A stretch of 64,000 nucleotides of DNA from Acidilobaceae archaeon (GTDB lineage: Archaea; Thermoproteota; Thermoprotei_A; Sulfolobales; Acidilobaceae). The stretch is from NCBI GenBank assembly GCA_027037535.1, contig JALVZQ010000004.1, positions 1-64,000 on the forward strand. The letters are read 5' to 3'. Shown piece by piece: positions 16,636 through 25,718 of this stretch; within the stretch, counting starts at the first letter, position 1, and the number at the start of each line of letters is the position of its first letter. Both the position numbers and the translations under genes were made by a program. The notes below the pieces were generated by a model. That model searched no databases. It was given only the letters and a program-made list of their open reading frames with translations, and was not told the origin of the DNA.

Positions 16636-17106
16636 ATGAATAAACGAGCTTTCCGGATAGATAAAATTAGAGAGGTAGATTTAGACAGAGTTATTGATAT
16701 CTTACGTAGTTTGCCTGAATGGTTCACTCCTAAAGCAGTAACCGAGGTTAGAATTGCTATTAGACGGTCACCGGGGTTTGTAGTGAGGGTTGGAGATGTT
16801 GTTCGTGGATTTGCCTTGTTAGAGGAGAAAGAGTGTTGTATCGAGATAGCATGGCTTGCAGTGGAGAAGGGTTTCCATGGTAAAGGAATAGGAACCATGC
16901 TTGTCAAAGCTGCGGAGGCCTATGCTTGCAGTAAGGGCAAGCCTGTGCTGACTGTAAAAACTTATGGAGGAATGGATTATGAACCGTACTTGGAGACTCT
17001 GGCCTTCTATAAGAGGAGAGGGTTTAAACAATATGAATTAATAGAAGATTATAGGCCTTTCAGTGGACAACCGGCTATTATACTAGTAAAAAATCTAGAT
17101 TGCTAA
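16636..17106 (+). CDS. GNAT-family N-acetyltransferase
   Basis: A 156-aa single-domain acetyltransferase. The acetyl-CoA binding strand and loop are IAWLAVEKGFHGKGIGTMLV (Q/R-x-x-G-x-G form GKGIGT near residues 78-83), followed by a helix AAEAYACSKG and LAFYKRRGFKQYELIEDYR, the usual final motif. The length matches the RimI-like group. The substrate cannot be told from sequence. It stands alone between two minus-strand genes. Confidence 0.87.
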   Translation: MNKRAFRIDKIREVDLDRVIDILRSLPEWFTPKAVTEVRIAIRRSPGFVVRVGDVVRGFALLEEKECCIEIAWLAVEKGFHGKGIGTMLVKAAEAYACSKGKPVLTVKTYGGMDYEPYLETLAFYKRRGFKQYELIEDYRPFSGQPAIILVKNLDC

Positions 17107-17190
17107 AATATAATTATAATAGTTACGAGAACCTTTATAGATAATAGCAATAGTATACGATTTAAGATTCCAATATTTTTATAAGTGGAT

Positions 17191-18342
17191 TTATTTTAAT
17201 GAGTTTATTAAGTCGTAGACGTCTTGGGAGAATTTTTCGAAGCTGAAACGTTTAGTGCTTTCTGCTATAATTTTTCTATAGGAACAATCTCTATCTAATG
17301 CTTCATATATTGCATTGGCTGCTTCTTCGTAGTTTTGGAATCCGTATCCATATTTACCGTATTCAACTATATCGCTCCACTGTCCACCGTCTTTATAAAC
17401 TACAGGAATGTTGTAGGCTGCCATTGCTTCTACTATGCTTATTCCGAAGTGTTCGTTTTTTCGTGTGCTTAGATATACGCTTGATTGTTTAAGCAAATTT
17501 ATTTTTTCGGAGTCGGTTATATTTGTGAGGAACTTAACATTATCTAAACCAAGCTTTTTCGTTATTTTTATTAATTTTAGATAATAATTACGACTTTTCC
17601 TCGAGTACACGCCTCCAGCCAAGATAAATCTTACATCCGGCATATGTTTCGCAACATATAATGCTGTTTCCAGTTCTTTCTCCGGAGAGAACCTACCGAT
17701 AGATATAACCTGTCTCTCCTTACCAGAACAGGAATTATTCTTCATAGCCTCTTCAATTAAACTAAGATCTATAGGCGGATAAATAATAATTGATGGCATC
17801 CCAAAATGTTTCTGAATTAAACTCTGTGAATACTTAGATAAGGTAACAATCCTACTATGGCTTATCGATTTTTTATATTCCTTAAACATTTTATCCCTTA
17901 TAAACGAGTATGGTTTAATATATAGATTCCATGGAAATCTACGATATTTTCCTATCTCCCTGTCCAAAAATAGTGTAGTGTAAAATATGTATATAATGTC
18001 TCCCGGAAACATTAACATATCTCCATTAGCGTTTATTATCAAATCGTATTCGTCTCTCAATTTCAGTTTGCTTATTCTCCAATTTTTGATTAACAATTTA
18101 TATGCGAAAAACAACGGTAATCTTAGATCTAATTCTCCAAAAAATTTACTTATAACAAATTCATTATCTGGCATAGTGTAGAATGCAGGCGTTATTTTCT
18201 TTATTAGGTCCCAGTTAATTTTCCTAAACGTATACAAATCAACGGTGTAGTGTTTTTTTAAAGTTTTAGCGAATGCCAGTGCAACTCGTTTTCCTCCGCC
18301 TGGAAAATCTATACTCTCTACTATTAACGCAAGTTTCTTCAC
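17191..18342 (-). CDS. GT4-family glycosyltransferase
   Basis: A 383-aa retaining glycosyltransferase from GTG 18342 (GGTGC upstream). The N-terminal Rossmann half has SIDFPGGGKRVALAFAKTL. The nucleotide-sugar half has ISIGRFSPEKELETALYVA near 230, NVKFLTNITDSEKINLLKQS, and the EX7E-type motif NEHFGISIVEAMAAYNIPVV. This is the GT4 pattern. It is divergent from the epimerase gene at 18424 by about 80 nt, and both belong to the surface-glycan locus. The sequence is AT-rich. Confidence 0.9.
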   Translation of the reverse strand: MKKLALIVESIDFPGGGKRVALAFAKTLKKHYTVDLYTFRKINWDLIKKITPAFYTMPDNEFVISKFFGELDLRLPLFFAYKLLIKNWRISKLKLRDEYDLIINANGDMLMFPGDIIYIFYTTLFLDREIGKYRRFPWNLYIKPYSFIRDKMFKEYKKSISHSRIVTLSKYSQSLIQKHFGMPSIIIYPPIDLSLIEEAMKNNSCSGKERQVISIGRFSPEKELETALYVAKHMPDVRFILAGGVYSRKSRNYYLKLIKITKKLGLDNVKFLTNITDSEKINLLKQSSVYLSTRKNEHFGISIVEAMAAYNIPVVYKDGGQWSDIVEYGKYGYGFQNYEEAANAIYEALDRDCSYRKIIAESTKRFSFEKFSQDVYDLINSLK

Positions 18343-18423
18343 AGCAATAGCACCAGGAGTGTTAAACATAATATGAGAAGGTTTTTATTTTATTTTTACA
18401 GTTTGTTCCAGTTGGTGAATGAT

Positions 18424-19659
18424 TTGAGTAAAAGGGTTCTTATCACGGGTATAAGTGGTTTTGTCGGCCCTCTTCTAGCAAAAAAACTGCTATCCCTGGG
18501 CTATGAGGTATATGGTTTCTATAAAAGACGAGCCGATGGGTATGTACCTATAAGATTACGCCTACTAGGTTTGCATAATTCAATAAAATTAATAGAAGGA
18601 GATTTATCAATTATGTCAAGTGTAATTGCATCGCTACGCGAAAGCGAGCCAGACGTCGTGTTTCATCTTGGAGCACAGAGCTTCGTGCCGCGGTCTTTCA
18701 AAGATCCAATAGAGACATATCATGTTAATACTATGGGCACCATATATTTATTAGAAGGAATCAGATTACTGGATCTCGACTCGAAGTTTATATTTGCTGG
18801 ATCTAGTGAAGAGTACGGATTACAGTTTATTGATAAAAGACACTATCAAGCTATGAAAGAAAAATATGGTATAATATATCCAGAACCCGAAAAACTACCA
18901 GAGTTGCCTATAGACGAAAACAATCCTCTCAGGCCTCTCAGCCCATATGCGACGTCTAAAGTTCATGGAGACTTTTCGACAAGAAACTATTATTATTCGT
19001 ATGGTATCAAAGGAATTGTTTCAAGAGCTTTTAACCATGAAGGACCAGGTCGGGGGCCAGAGTTTGTAACATCGGCGATAGTAATCCAAGTACTGGAGCT
19101 TATCTATGGAAAAAGAGACTATCTTAGAATCGGTAACGTTAATGCTTTCAGAGATTGGAGCCACGTAAACGATGTAATAGATGCATACATATTATTGTCG
19201 GAAAAAGGGAACCCTGGAGACGTATATGTGGTGGGTTCTAGGAGGACTAATAGTGTACTATCATTTATTCTATTAACACTGAAAGAGTTTGGTTATATAA
19301 CGGAGAAACTGGAGACTCTGGATGGTTCAATTACTGTTAAGGATCCCATTGAGGAGTGTGGTGAAAAGTTCTTTGGACTTAACTTCTTCAAAACTAAGGT
19401 AGATTGCATGTTGCTTCAGGGCGAATTAGAGTTTGAATTAAAGCATAAAGGAATAAAATTATATACCAGTAAGGGGACAGTAACAGTTAAGTTTGACCCC
19501 TCCAAGTTCAGGCCTTCAGATGTACCAATACTTCTAAGCAATCCGGAAAAGATTATGAGTTTAGGTTGGAGGATAAATCACAGTCTAAGCGATATTATTA
19601 AAGATCAAGTAGCATATTATAGTGATATGGAGCTTAGGAAAAGTATTAAGCCTAAATAA
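18424..19659 (+). CDS. NAD-dependent nucleotide-sugar epimerase/dehydratase (GDP-mannose 4,6-dehydratase-like)
   Basis: A 411-aa extended SDR from TTG 18424, preceded by GGTGAATGA. The NAD motif GISGFVG is at the N-terminus, VFHLGAQSFV follows, the catalytic pair is in SPYATSKVHGDF (YxxxK), and NHEGPGRGPEFVTSAI is characteristic of the GDP-mannose 4,6-dehydratase group. The C-terminus is about 70 residues longer than usual (ELEFELKHKGIKLYTSKGTV), with no domain I recognise. It probably makes a deoxy or epimerised sugar nucleotide for the neighbouring glycosyltransferase. Confidence 0.88.
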   Translation: MSKRVLITGISGFVGPLLAKKLLSLGYEVYGFYKRRADGYVPIRLRLLGLHNSIKLIEGDLSIMSSVIASLRESEPDVVFHLGAQSFVPRSFKDPIETYHVNTMGTIYLLEGIRLLDLDSKFIFAGSSEEYGLQFIDKRHYQAMKEKYGIIYPEPEKLPELPIDENNPLRPLSPYATSKVHGDFSTRNYYYSYGIKGIVSRAFNHEGPGRGPEFVTSAIVIQVLELIYGKRDYLRIGNVNAFRDWSHVNDVIDAYILLSEKGNPGDVYVVGSRRTNSVLSFILLTLKEFGYITEKLETLDGSITVKDPIEECGEKFFGLNFFKTKVDCMLLQGELEFELKHKGIKLYTSKGTVTVKFDPSKFRPSDVPILLSNPEKIMSLGWRINHSLSDIIKDQVAYYSDMELRKSIKPK

Positions 19660-19690
19660 AGTAAAGTAATATTATTAATTTATTATATAT

Positions 19691-20410
19691 CTAGGGATCT
19701 AAGTAATTAGAGATTTCTCTTAATACATCCGTATTCAAGAGATAATGTAGATCTTGTGGAGTGTCAACATCTACCCAGGGTATACCTGTTACATCTATAA
19801 CTTTGAAAATTCTTTTCTTAGCTATACAGTCTTTCCAATCATTGAACGAAAATGGAATTTTCAAACAGTCTCCGAGCGGCAATACGTGTCTTATATAATG
19901 TACTCCTGTATCCACAAAATTATACTCTAATAACTTCTTTCCTATCCTAATTACGTATTTTTCTGAATCTGCTAATATTAGGGTCGCTTCACCCGGATCA
20001 ACGTATATTGGCCTACTATCCCCTGCAATACAAAACGGATCCCGACATTCTCTTAACAGACGTTTAGGAATCATAGGGGGATATATGTGGTCGCCCACAC
20101 TGACTATGTATTCTCCTGGGCCCAAGACTTCTAGAGCATCTACGAGAGTATACCCGTTTCCAGCCCACCACCTCCAGGTCTCTATAATCTCTATATGGGG
20201 TGCATACGGGCAGGACCTGGAAATTGTAGCTATTTCATCAGCTTGTTGTTTTCTTGTCGCAATATATATCTCTCCTACTCCTGCTAGCGATAGGCTTGAG
20301 ATAGGATAACAAATTAAATTCACTCCTTTAATCTTAGTTTCTAGTTTATTTCTCCCGATAGTCTGAATAAGCCTTTCGCTCTTTCCAGCTGCTAGTACTA
20401 TGGCTTTCAA
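19691..20410 (-). CDS. Inositol-1-phosphate cytidylyltransferase-like nucleotidyltransferase
   Basis: A 239-aa enzyme from TTG 20410, five nt after GGTGA, so that the protein starts MKAIVLAAGKSERL, the nucleotidyltransferase P-loop. GNGYTLVDAL, VSVGDHIYPP, YVDPGEATLIL, NFVDTGVHYI and PWVDVDTPQDL match the motifs of the cytidylyltransferase domain of archaeal bifunctional IPCT-DIPPS enzymes. No membrane phosphatidyltransferase domain is fused. It should make a CDP-activated polyol (CDP-inositol is the best guess). The divergent gene at 20564 is a CDP-alcohol-using phosphotransferase, so the two probably work in sequence. Confidence 0.8.
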   Translation of the reverse strand: MKAIVLAAGKSERLIQTIGRNKLETKIKGVNLICYPISSLSLAGVGEIYIATRKQQADEIATISRSCPYAPHIEIIETWRWWAGNGYTLVDALEVLGPGEYIVSVGDHIYPPMIPKRLLRECRDPFCIAGDSRPIYVDPGEATLILADSEKYVIRIGKKLLEYNFVDTGVHYIRHVLPLGDCLKIPFSFNDWKDCIAKKRIFKVIDVTGIPWVDVDTPQDLHYLLNTDVLREISNYLDP

Positions 20411-20563
20411 TTGTTTCACCAGTGCGATCTTTATAATGAGAGATATCTCTAACTCGTCTGAATTATTAAACCATAGCAATTAATAATTTATCTCCATGCC
20501 TGATTGTCCCAAACAGTATATATTAATCGGGTTCTTGACATTATGTTGCCAATGGTGTAGAGG

Positions 20564-21748
20564 ATGAATAAGGTAACAACTAGATTAATACAATCATATT
20601 TTTTATCCGGAATAAATTATTTCGTTCCCAAGAAGGATAACAAAGTTACATTTATTTCACACATTCCGTTTTCAGATAATCCGAGACCAGTTTTCGAGGA
20701 GCTCTACGAGCAGAATTCCTATGAGATATCATATTTATATCACGGAAGTGTTCCAAGCGACTTGATAAAAAAGTTTAAAGAAATGTATCCGGACGTTGGA
20801 GTCTATCAGCTAACAAGTAGAATAGGTATCAAGCATCTACTGAGGAGTAAGGTAATCGTTCATAATGATATGTTACCTTTAAAACCGGTACACTCTCAAA
20901 AAATTGTGAACTTGTGGCATGGAAATCCTGGAAAGAAAACTGGTTACCTTCACCCTATGAATTTTAAAGACCTATATTTGTATTTGGATATGTGGACTTC
21001 ATACTTTGTCGTTTCAAGTATGGTTTCAGCAGGAATATTTTCGCTTCAGTTTAGGCTAGATCCTAGAAAGTATAAGGTGCTTGGCCAACCAAGACTTAGC
21101 AGAATGCTAGAAAACGAGAATCGCGCCAGAGAGATTCTATCAGAGGTATTAGGTCTGAGTGTTGATAACTATGAATATTTAATACTGTATGCACCTACCT
21201 ATAGATATACTTCATATTATAGATTTCCAGATAAACTTGCTTATGTTATTAATAACCTTATAAAAAATAGAGACTTCCTTGATTTCTTAAGAAAAATGAA
21301 CGTGCTATTGATAGTCCAGCCTCATCCCTCGATAAGACTTGATATAAAAGAAGAATTAGATAATATAAAGTTAATAAACCATCATATGTTTACTATCCGA
21401 GGATATATAATGTATGATTCCATGGCGGCATTTGATATTTTAATAACAGATTATTCCAGTATTTTTGAAGACTATATACTGCTTGATAGACCAGTCATTT
21501 TCTATCTGCCGGATAAAGAAGAGTTAGATAGATACACTGGTTTCCTGTTTAATATAGATTCGTTGGATATAGGAGATAAAGCTCATAGCATTTCAGAGTT
21601 GAAGAAAGCGATTTTAACAGCGATTGATAATCCGAAAAAATATTCGTTTAATAGAATGTATTTGAGGAAAATACTATATGAGTTAGATGAGAGACACTCT
21701 ATAAGTAGAGTTACTGCCTTTATAAGAAGTTTACTGAATAATAATTAA
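20564..21748 (+). CDS. CDP-glycerol glycerophosphotransferase family protein (TagF/TagB-like)
   Basis: A 394-aa protein. VNLWHGNPGKKTGY, LYAPTYR, LIVQPHPS and FDILITDYSSIFEDYILLDR are the hallmark motifs of the family (PF04464) that transfers polyol phosphate from CDP-polyols in teichoic acid synthesis. The histidines of WHG and QPHP are the catalytic ones. No signal or membrane segment is present, consistent with a peripheral enzyme. GGTGTAGAGG precedes the ATG. It is divergent from a CTP:polyol-phosphate cytidylyltransferase-like gene by about 150 nt, suggesting an archaeal polyol-phosphate decoration of surface glycans. Confidence 0.87.
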   Translation: MNKVTTRLIQSYFLSGINYFVPKKDNKVTFISHIPFSDNPRPVFEELYEQNSYEISYLYHGSVPSDLIKKFKEMYPDVGVYQLTSRIGIKHLLRSKVIVHNDMLPLKPVHSQKIVNLWHGNPGKKTGYLHPMNFKDLYLYLDMWTSYFVVSSMVSAGIFSLQFRLDPRKYKVLGQPRLSRMLENENRAREILSEVLGLSVDNYEYLILYAPTYRYTSYYRFPDKLAYVINNLIKNRDFLDFLRKMNVLLIVQPHPSIRLDIKEELDNIKLINHHMFTIRGYIMYDSMAAFDILITDYSSIFEDYILLDRPVIFYLPDKEELDRYTGFLFNIDSLDIGDKAHSISELKKAILTAIDNPKKYSFNRMYLRKILYELDERHSISRVTAFIRSLLNNN

Positions 21749-21898
21749 AATCTAGATCCAGCCAAGCAGTAATAATAAAACATAATCAAAATTTTTAATT
21801 ATATTATAAGTTTTCTAAGAGCTTCTAATTCCCTAAAACATAATAAGGAAAACCTCACGCAATATAGAAAAATAAATTTCCTCATAAAGATATCCATA

Positions 21899-22930
21899 TC
21901 ACAACAATAGACATACTACTATGAAACCATAACACAGAAGTAGCATTGCGGGAATTACGTTCTTTCTCATATAAGTGCTCCATTTTTGACCTGCAAGTCT
22001 TAGCCCTATTAGATTAGCGAGGCTACTATATGGATGCATTGTTCCGGCGAGGTTTACTGCTAAGTGTAGTGGTTTCCATGGCGCTCCTAGGAGTGCTATT
22101 GTTGCTGGAACATTGCTTATGATTAAACTAAGAGTATATCCTTCTATGTAGGTAATAGAATAGTTATTGTATATATGAGGAGTGTAATCTATTGTGGTTA
22201 TAATCGCGAATATTCCGATTAACAACGGTATTATTGATAAGTCTTTTGCCGAAATACTATCTCGCGCCATTATTATTGATAGCACTATTAACGGCACTAG
22301 TATAATGGGCCGCCTTGTTAAGCTAGATATAATAGCGGTCACAATAAGGACTGAGCCTAGTACCGCAATCGGCTTAGAGACTTTTAAACTTGCCGGATTG
22401 ACCTGGAGAGGTCTTATCCTCATTGAGTAAAGTGCTATTAGGAGTAGTATTGGTAGATAGATAGGTATCGTAAATGCGAGGTAGCCTAACAAATGTAGGT
22501 TATAGTAATGGGTAATTATAACATCCTGTGGATTGCCGAAAGGCGTTAGAGCCGATCCTATATTAATCGCTGCTAGAACCAGGACAAGAACCTTGGCTTG
22601 ATCATGTTTATCTCTTGATGATACCGATAAGGCTGCCGGAACAGAGACGAATACTGCAGCATCATTTAATACTATACTGGCGAGTAGGCCCGATGACATG
22701 ATTATTACTGGGTATATGTATTTAGGTCCTATTCTACTCTGCAGACTAAACATCATAGAGTGAAGAGCCCCCGAGGACTCTAATAGACTAGATCCTATGA
22801 CTAGTCCTGCTATCACAGTAATACTAGTCCAGTCAATACTGGTTATCCAGCGAGACGCTCTTCGAGGATAAATTATAGCTTCTATTAAGAGCAATATAAC
22901 TACTATTGTTAAAGAAATATCCCATAACAA
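21899..22930 (-). CDS. ArsB/NhaD-type (ion transporter superfamily) permease
   Basis: A membrane protein of about 343 residues with about ten membrane segments. LNDAAVFVSVPAALSV and NIGSALTPFGNPQDVII in the first half are the conserved helix-break motifs of ArsB/NhaD/CitT-like permeases. The second-half copy is NVPATIALLGAPW. An ATG at 22993 would overlap the upstream gene by 50 nt, so I prefer TTG 22930, 13 nt after that gene's stop. At this size it is short for the family (about 400-430), and the substrate (arsenite, sodium or a carboxylate) is open. Confidence 0.8.
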   Translation of the reverse strand: MLWDISLTIVVILLLIEAIIYPRRASRWITSIDWTSITVIAGLVIGSSLLESSGALHSMMFSLQSRIGPKYIYPVIIMSSGLLASIVLNDAAVFVSVPAALSVSSRDKHDQAKVLVLVLAAINIGSALTPFGNPQDVIITHYYNLHLLGYLAFTIPIYLPILLLIALYSMRIRPLQVNPASLKVSKPIAVLGSVLIVTAIISSLTRRPIILVPLIVLSIIMARDSISAKDLSIIPLLIGIFAIITTIDYTPHIYNNYSITYIEGYTLSLIISNVPATIALLGAPWKPLHLAVNLAGTMHPYSSLANLIGLRLAGQKWSTYMRKNVIPAMLLLCYGFIVVCLLL

Positions 22931-22943
22931 TATAGTTTTTACT

Positions 22944-23363
22944 CTATGGACGAGTTGCTTCGCGTAGTCTGCGTTGAAGACCTGGATCTGCAATGAGTCT
23001 TCCTCCGTCGCCAGAGATCTTCAAGTGGAGAATAATCATGTTTCTCCAAGCCACAGGGACTACCCATGCATCCTCCGGTTTCCGATACTCCGCCCCTTTC
23101 AAAACGTAAGCTTCCTCTAGAGCCCTATTTACATTGCGAAGAACTTCTATAGGATTAACATCCGAGGAATACTCCACTGGTCTCCCTTTGGGTGAGGGGG
23201 TCTTAGTATATGGGTCATAGTGGACTACATCGACTGCCAGGCCATCATATGTTATTATCACGTCGATTGGCCCGTGTCTGTGTTTGTTAACTTGGAGAGC
23301 TTGTAGATTTGGTAGAACACGCTCTGCTAGAGTTATCGCTTTTAACGCGTGTTCCCAGTACAT
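22944..23363 (-). CDS. Hypothetical protein
   Basis: A 139-aa soluble protein with balanced composition (ITYDGLAVDVVHYDP, EYSSDVNPIEVLRNVNRAL). No family recognised. It precedes and touches the permease gene, so they are probably co-transcribed. The strong codon bias and lack of low-complexity sequence support a real gene. Confidence 0.65.
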   Translation of the reverse strand: MYWEHALKAITLAERVLPNLQALQVNKHRHGPIDVIITYDGLAVDVVHYDPYTKTPSPKGRPVEYSSDVNPIEVLRNVNRALEEAYVLKGAEYRKPEDAWVVPVAWRNMIILHLKISGDGGRLIADPGLQRRLREATRP

Positions 23364-23745
23364 TCCTATGTCACCTAAATACGACTATATACTGGCCTGC
23401 GGGGTATCTAGTGGTTCATTATTTTTCCCTTCTAAGCGTTAACAGGCCTAGTCTCAGAATATGTATGTTTAGGAGAATTCGCTATGATATATCCTATATA
23501 TCAATTCCTTTTTATAATCGACACTATATCAAAGCCTAGTTTCTTAATAGATCATAGGCGTGTATATTTAGTCGTTTATTCTTTATATGCTATAGATAAT
23601 ATCTGGAAAACAGGAATTGTACTCACTATTGTCACTGCGGAGATCTCTGCTCTGAGGCCGCTATCTCTAATTATATAAGCCGATTGTTATTTAAACATAA
23701 TTTTATTAGCATAGGATTCTTATATACGATGCTGAGGACTCTGAA
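23364..23745. other. Intergenic region; one weak small ORF
   Basis: An open frame at 23484-23678 (+) could encode a 64-residue hydrophobic peptide (YQFLFIIDTIS...), but it has no ribosome binding site and no recognisable family, so I leave it uncalled. The rest shows nothing specific. Confidence 0.4.
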
Positions 23746-24175
23746 ATGAAAAAAAGAAAAGAGTACAAATATAGTATTCCCCAGTCTGAAATGGGCCGAA
23801 AAGCTTTGTAAAAGAGTTAATAAAGACAGGTATCTAAGAGAGATAGGAAAAGGTTTCAATGAAAATATAGCTATCATAGTAAATGTATCGGCGGCGCAAA
23901 AAAGAGCTCTTGTATTTCAAATCAATGACGGAGAATGCATCAATGTGACATATTTGGATAAACTTAACGAAATTCGTAATGACTGGGACTTAGTGTTAGA
24001 AGCTGACATGGATACCTGGATAAAAATACTTAGGCTGGAGACTACTCCAACAAAGGCACTGTTTACTCGTAAACTTAAGATTATTAAAGGTAACAAGCTT
24101 ATGATATTTAGCAGACCATTGGCGCATTACCAAATATTATATATCGCTTCTAAGCTCTATGAAGAGCTCGAATGA
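23746..24175 (+). pseudogene. SCP2-like (sterol carrier protein 2) domain protein with disrupted 5' end
   Basis: The frame 23750-24175 encodes an almost complete SCP2-like domain: FPSLKWAEKLCKRVNKD, ALVFQINDGECINVTYL, VLEADMDTWIKILRLE, PTKALFTRKLKIIKG. No ATG, GTG or TTG in this frame lies upstream of GTG 23945, which is mid-domain. An ATG at 23746 is in the neighbouring frame and is separated only by a run of seven A (23749-23755), so a one-base slip there would restore the gene. It is a paralogue of 56214-56630. Either a recent frameshift or slippage during transcription. Confidence 0.6.
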
Positions 24176-24442
24176 ATATCAGTTAATCTAATTTTATAGA
24201 TTCGATTAAGTCCATCTACTCAAGGCTAAAGGAAAGGCTAGTTATGAAAGTAAATGCTGATTATATGGCTATATTACGATAGAGCTGGTTTTAGCATCGC
24301 TGTTGCATTGATGGTTTGGGTATGATAAACCTTGTCTGATGATTGACGAGAGAATTGTAGTCTGGGATTACTTGACGGAGAGGAAAGACAAAGACTACAC
24401 TTAAAGATCTCGGTTGTTCTTATTTGGAAAGATATTGTACAA
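24176..24442. other. Intergenic region with coding-like debris
   Basis: Short coherent stretches such as SRLKERLVMKVNADYMAIL (about 24215-24280) and MIDERIVVWDYLTERKDKDY (about 24339-24400) occur in different frames, separated by stops. This suggests gene remnants. No functional feature can be supported. Confidence 0.35.
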
Positions 24443-25492
24443 TTATCTTTGCTGAGATTGCTGTATTAGGCTGATGTATTCTTTAGTTATATTGTATAGG
24501 TAGTAGGGATTATCGAATGGCGAGGTTGCATCGTAGTGTGGTTCTATCATTGTTCTTTCATGGTATTCGTTCCATGTTGCTATCGCTATTAGTGAAATGT
24601 TATCGGTGTTGTTAATTATCCAGTTCCATTGTTTTTGGTACCAGTGCATAGTGAGATTAGGATCATAGCCTAGCAGGTTACCTGGTCTGAAGTGTTCGTC
24701 ATCGTATCTAGGTGTTACGGCGACATATTCGTCAGTTCTTATTCGTAGTTGACCGGTTAGATTAATATCGTAGTCTGGCCAATAGTCCCAGTCCTGGTAG
24801 TGGGCATTGTCGATATCGTTTCCCACAATTCTTATTGTGTAAATAGTCGTGTTAGGCTTGTATTTCATACCTATTGGATTGAATGCGATGATTAGAGGAC
24901 GGCTGTCTTGATAAAGGTAGCTATAGTTATATTGGTCAATGTAGTGTGTCTTGATGTATTGTAGTGTTGTGTTCCACCATGTAGAATTGTAGACAGTTAT
25001 GTTTGAGGCTGGATCCTCGTCTCCAAGCCATGGCTCTATCATAATTACGGCCTTAAGATCATACTGTGGGAGTAGCTGGAAGACTCTTTGTGCGACTATG
25101 TCAGTGTAATGTCCCGGTCCCCACCACGATATTATTAAACAATCTATCCCTGCCTTCTTTATCCATTCTAATTGTTGAGTTATTATTTGGGGACTACTTG
25201 AGTTATAATATCCGAGTAACGGCTTATCTATTACATCTGTCCATGGATGGTCGGGGGAACCATACCAGACATAGTAATATGTGCATATAGTTATGTTGCT
25301 GGTCTTAGTAGGTTTAGTAATAGTACTTGTTACTAGTGATGTATTTGTAGAAGTCTGAAGAGGAGGGGGAGGAGATTCGGAGTTATTGTTGTTAGGAGTA
25401 TTATAGTTAAATGACCGTGGTATGAGAATAATGATTGTAGCTAGTATTATTAGTGACAGGGCTAGGAAGGCTTTTTTTAGAGATGTGTTCAT
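24443..25492 (-). CDS. GH99-like (endo-alpha-mannosidase/mannanase family) secreted hydrolase
   Basis: A 349-aa protein: signal/anchor helix at residues 9-25, an Asn/Pro/Ser/Thr-rich stalk to about 68, then a catalytic domain. YYYVWYG, LLGYYNSSSPQII, WIKKAGIDCLIISWWGPG and TWNEYHERTMIEPH are the conserved motifs of the GH99/GH71-like barrel. The glutamates in WNEYHE and TMIEP are the expected active-site residues. It is on the outside of the cell and lies in the surface-glycan locus, so it may trim the cell's own glycan. The ATG is preceded by GAGGT. Confidence 0.83.
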   Translation of the reverse strand: MNTSLKKAFLALSLIILATIIILIPRSFNYNTPNNNNSESPPPPLQTSTNTSLVTSTITKPTKTSNITICTYYYVWYGSPDHPWTDVIDKPLLGYYNSSSPQIITQQLEWIKKAGIDCLIISWWGPGHYTDIVAQRVFQLLPQYDLKAVIMIEPWLGDEDPASNITVYNSTWWNTTLQYIKTHYIDQYNYSYLYQDSRPLIIAFNPIGMKYKPNTTIYTIRIVGNDIDNAHYQDWDYWPDYDINLTGQLRIRTDEYVAVTPRYDDEHFRPGNLLGYDPNLTMHWYQKQWNWIINNTDNISLIAIATWNEYHERTMIEPHYDATSPFDNPYYLYNITKEYISLIQQSQQR

Positions 25493-25718
25493 TTGTCATA
25501 CCTCAAGTTCTTTTGAATCGTGTCACTGTCTCTTCCCATCGTGCATGGTTTAAGGAAAGGTTATTTATTGAGTGTTCGATATGGATTATGTGATTCGTGT
25601 ATAATTTATTAACAATTTACTTTAAGCACAACACCTAATTGGCGAGTACTTATATAAAACTAGTATTAATTGCATTATCATTATTATTTTAATAATATAT
25701 GGTGATTATTTGAGTATG

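Noticed and set aside
23484-23678. 64-aa hydrophobic ORF
   Set aside because: No ribosome binding site or conservation signal; could not be supported.
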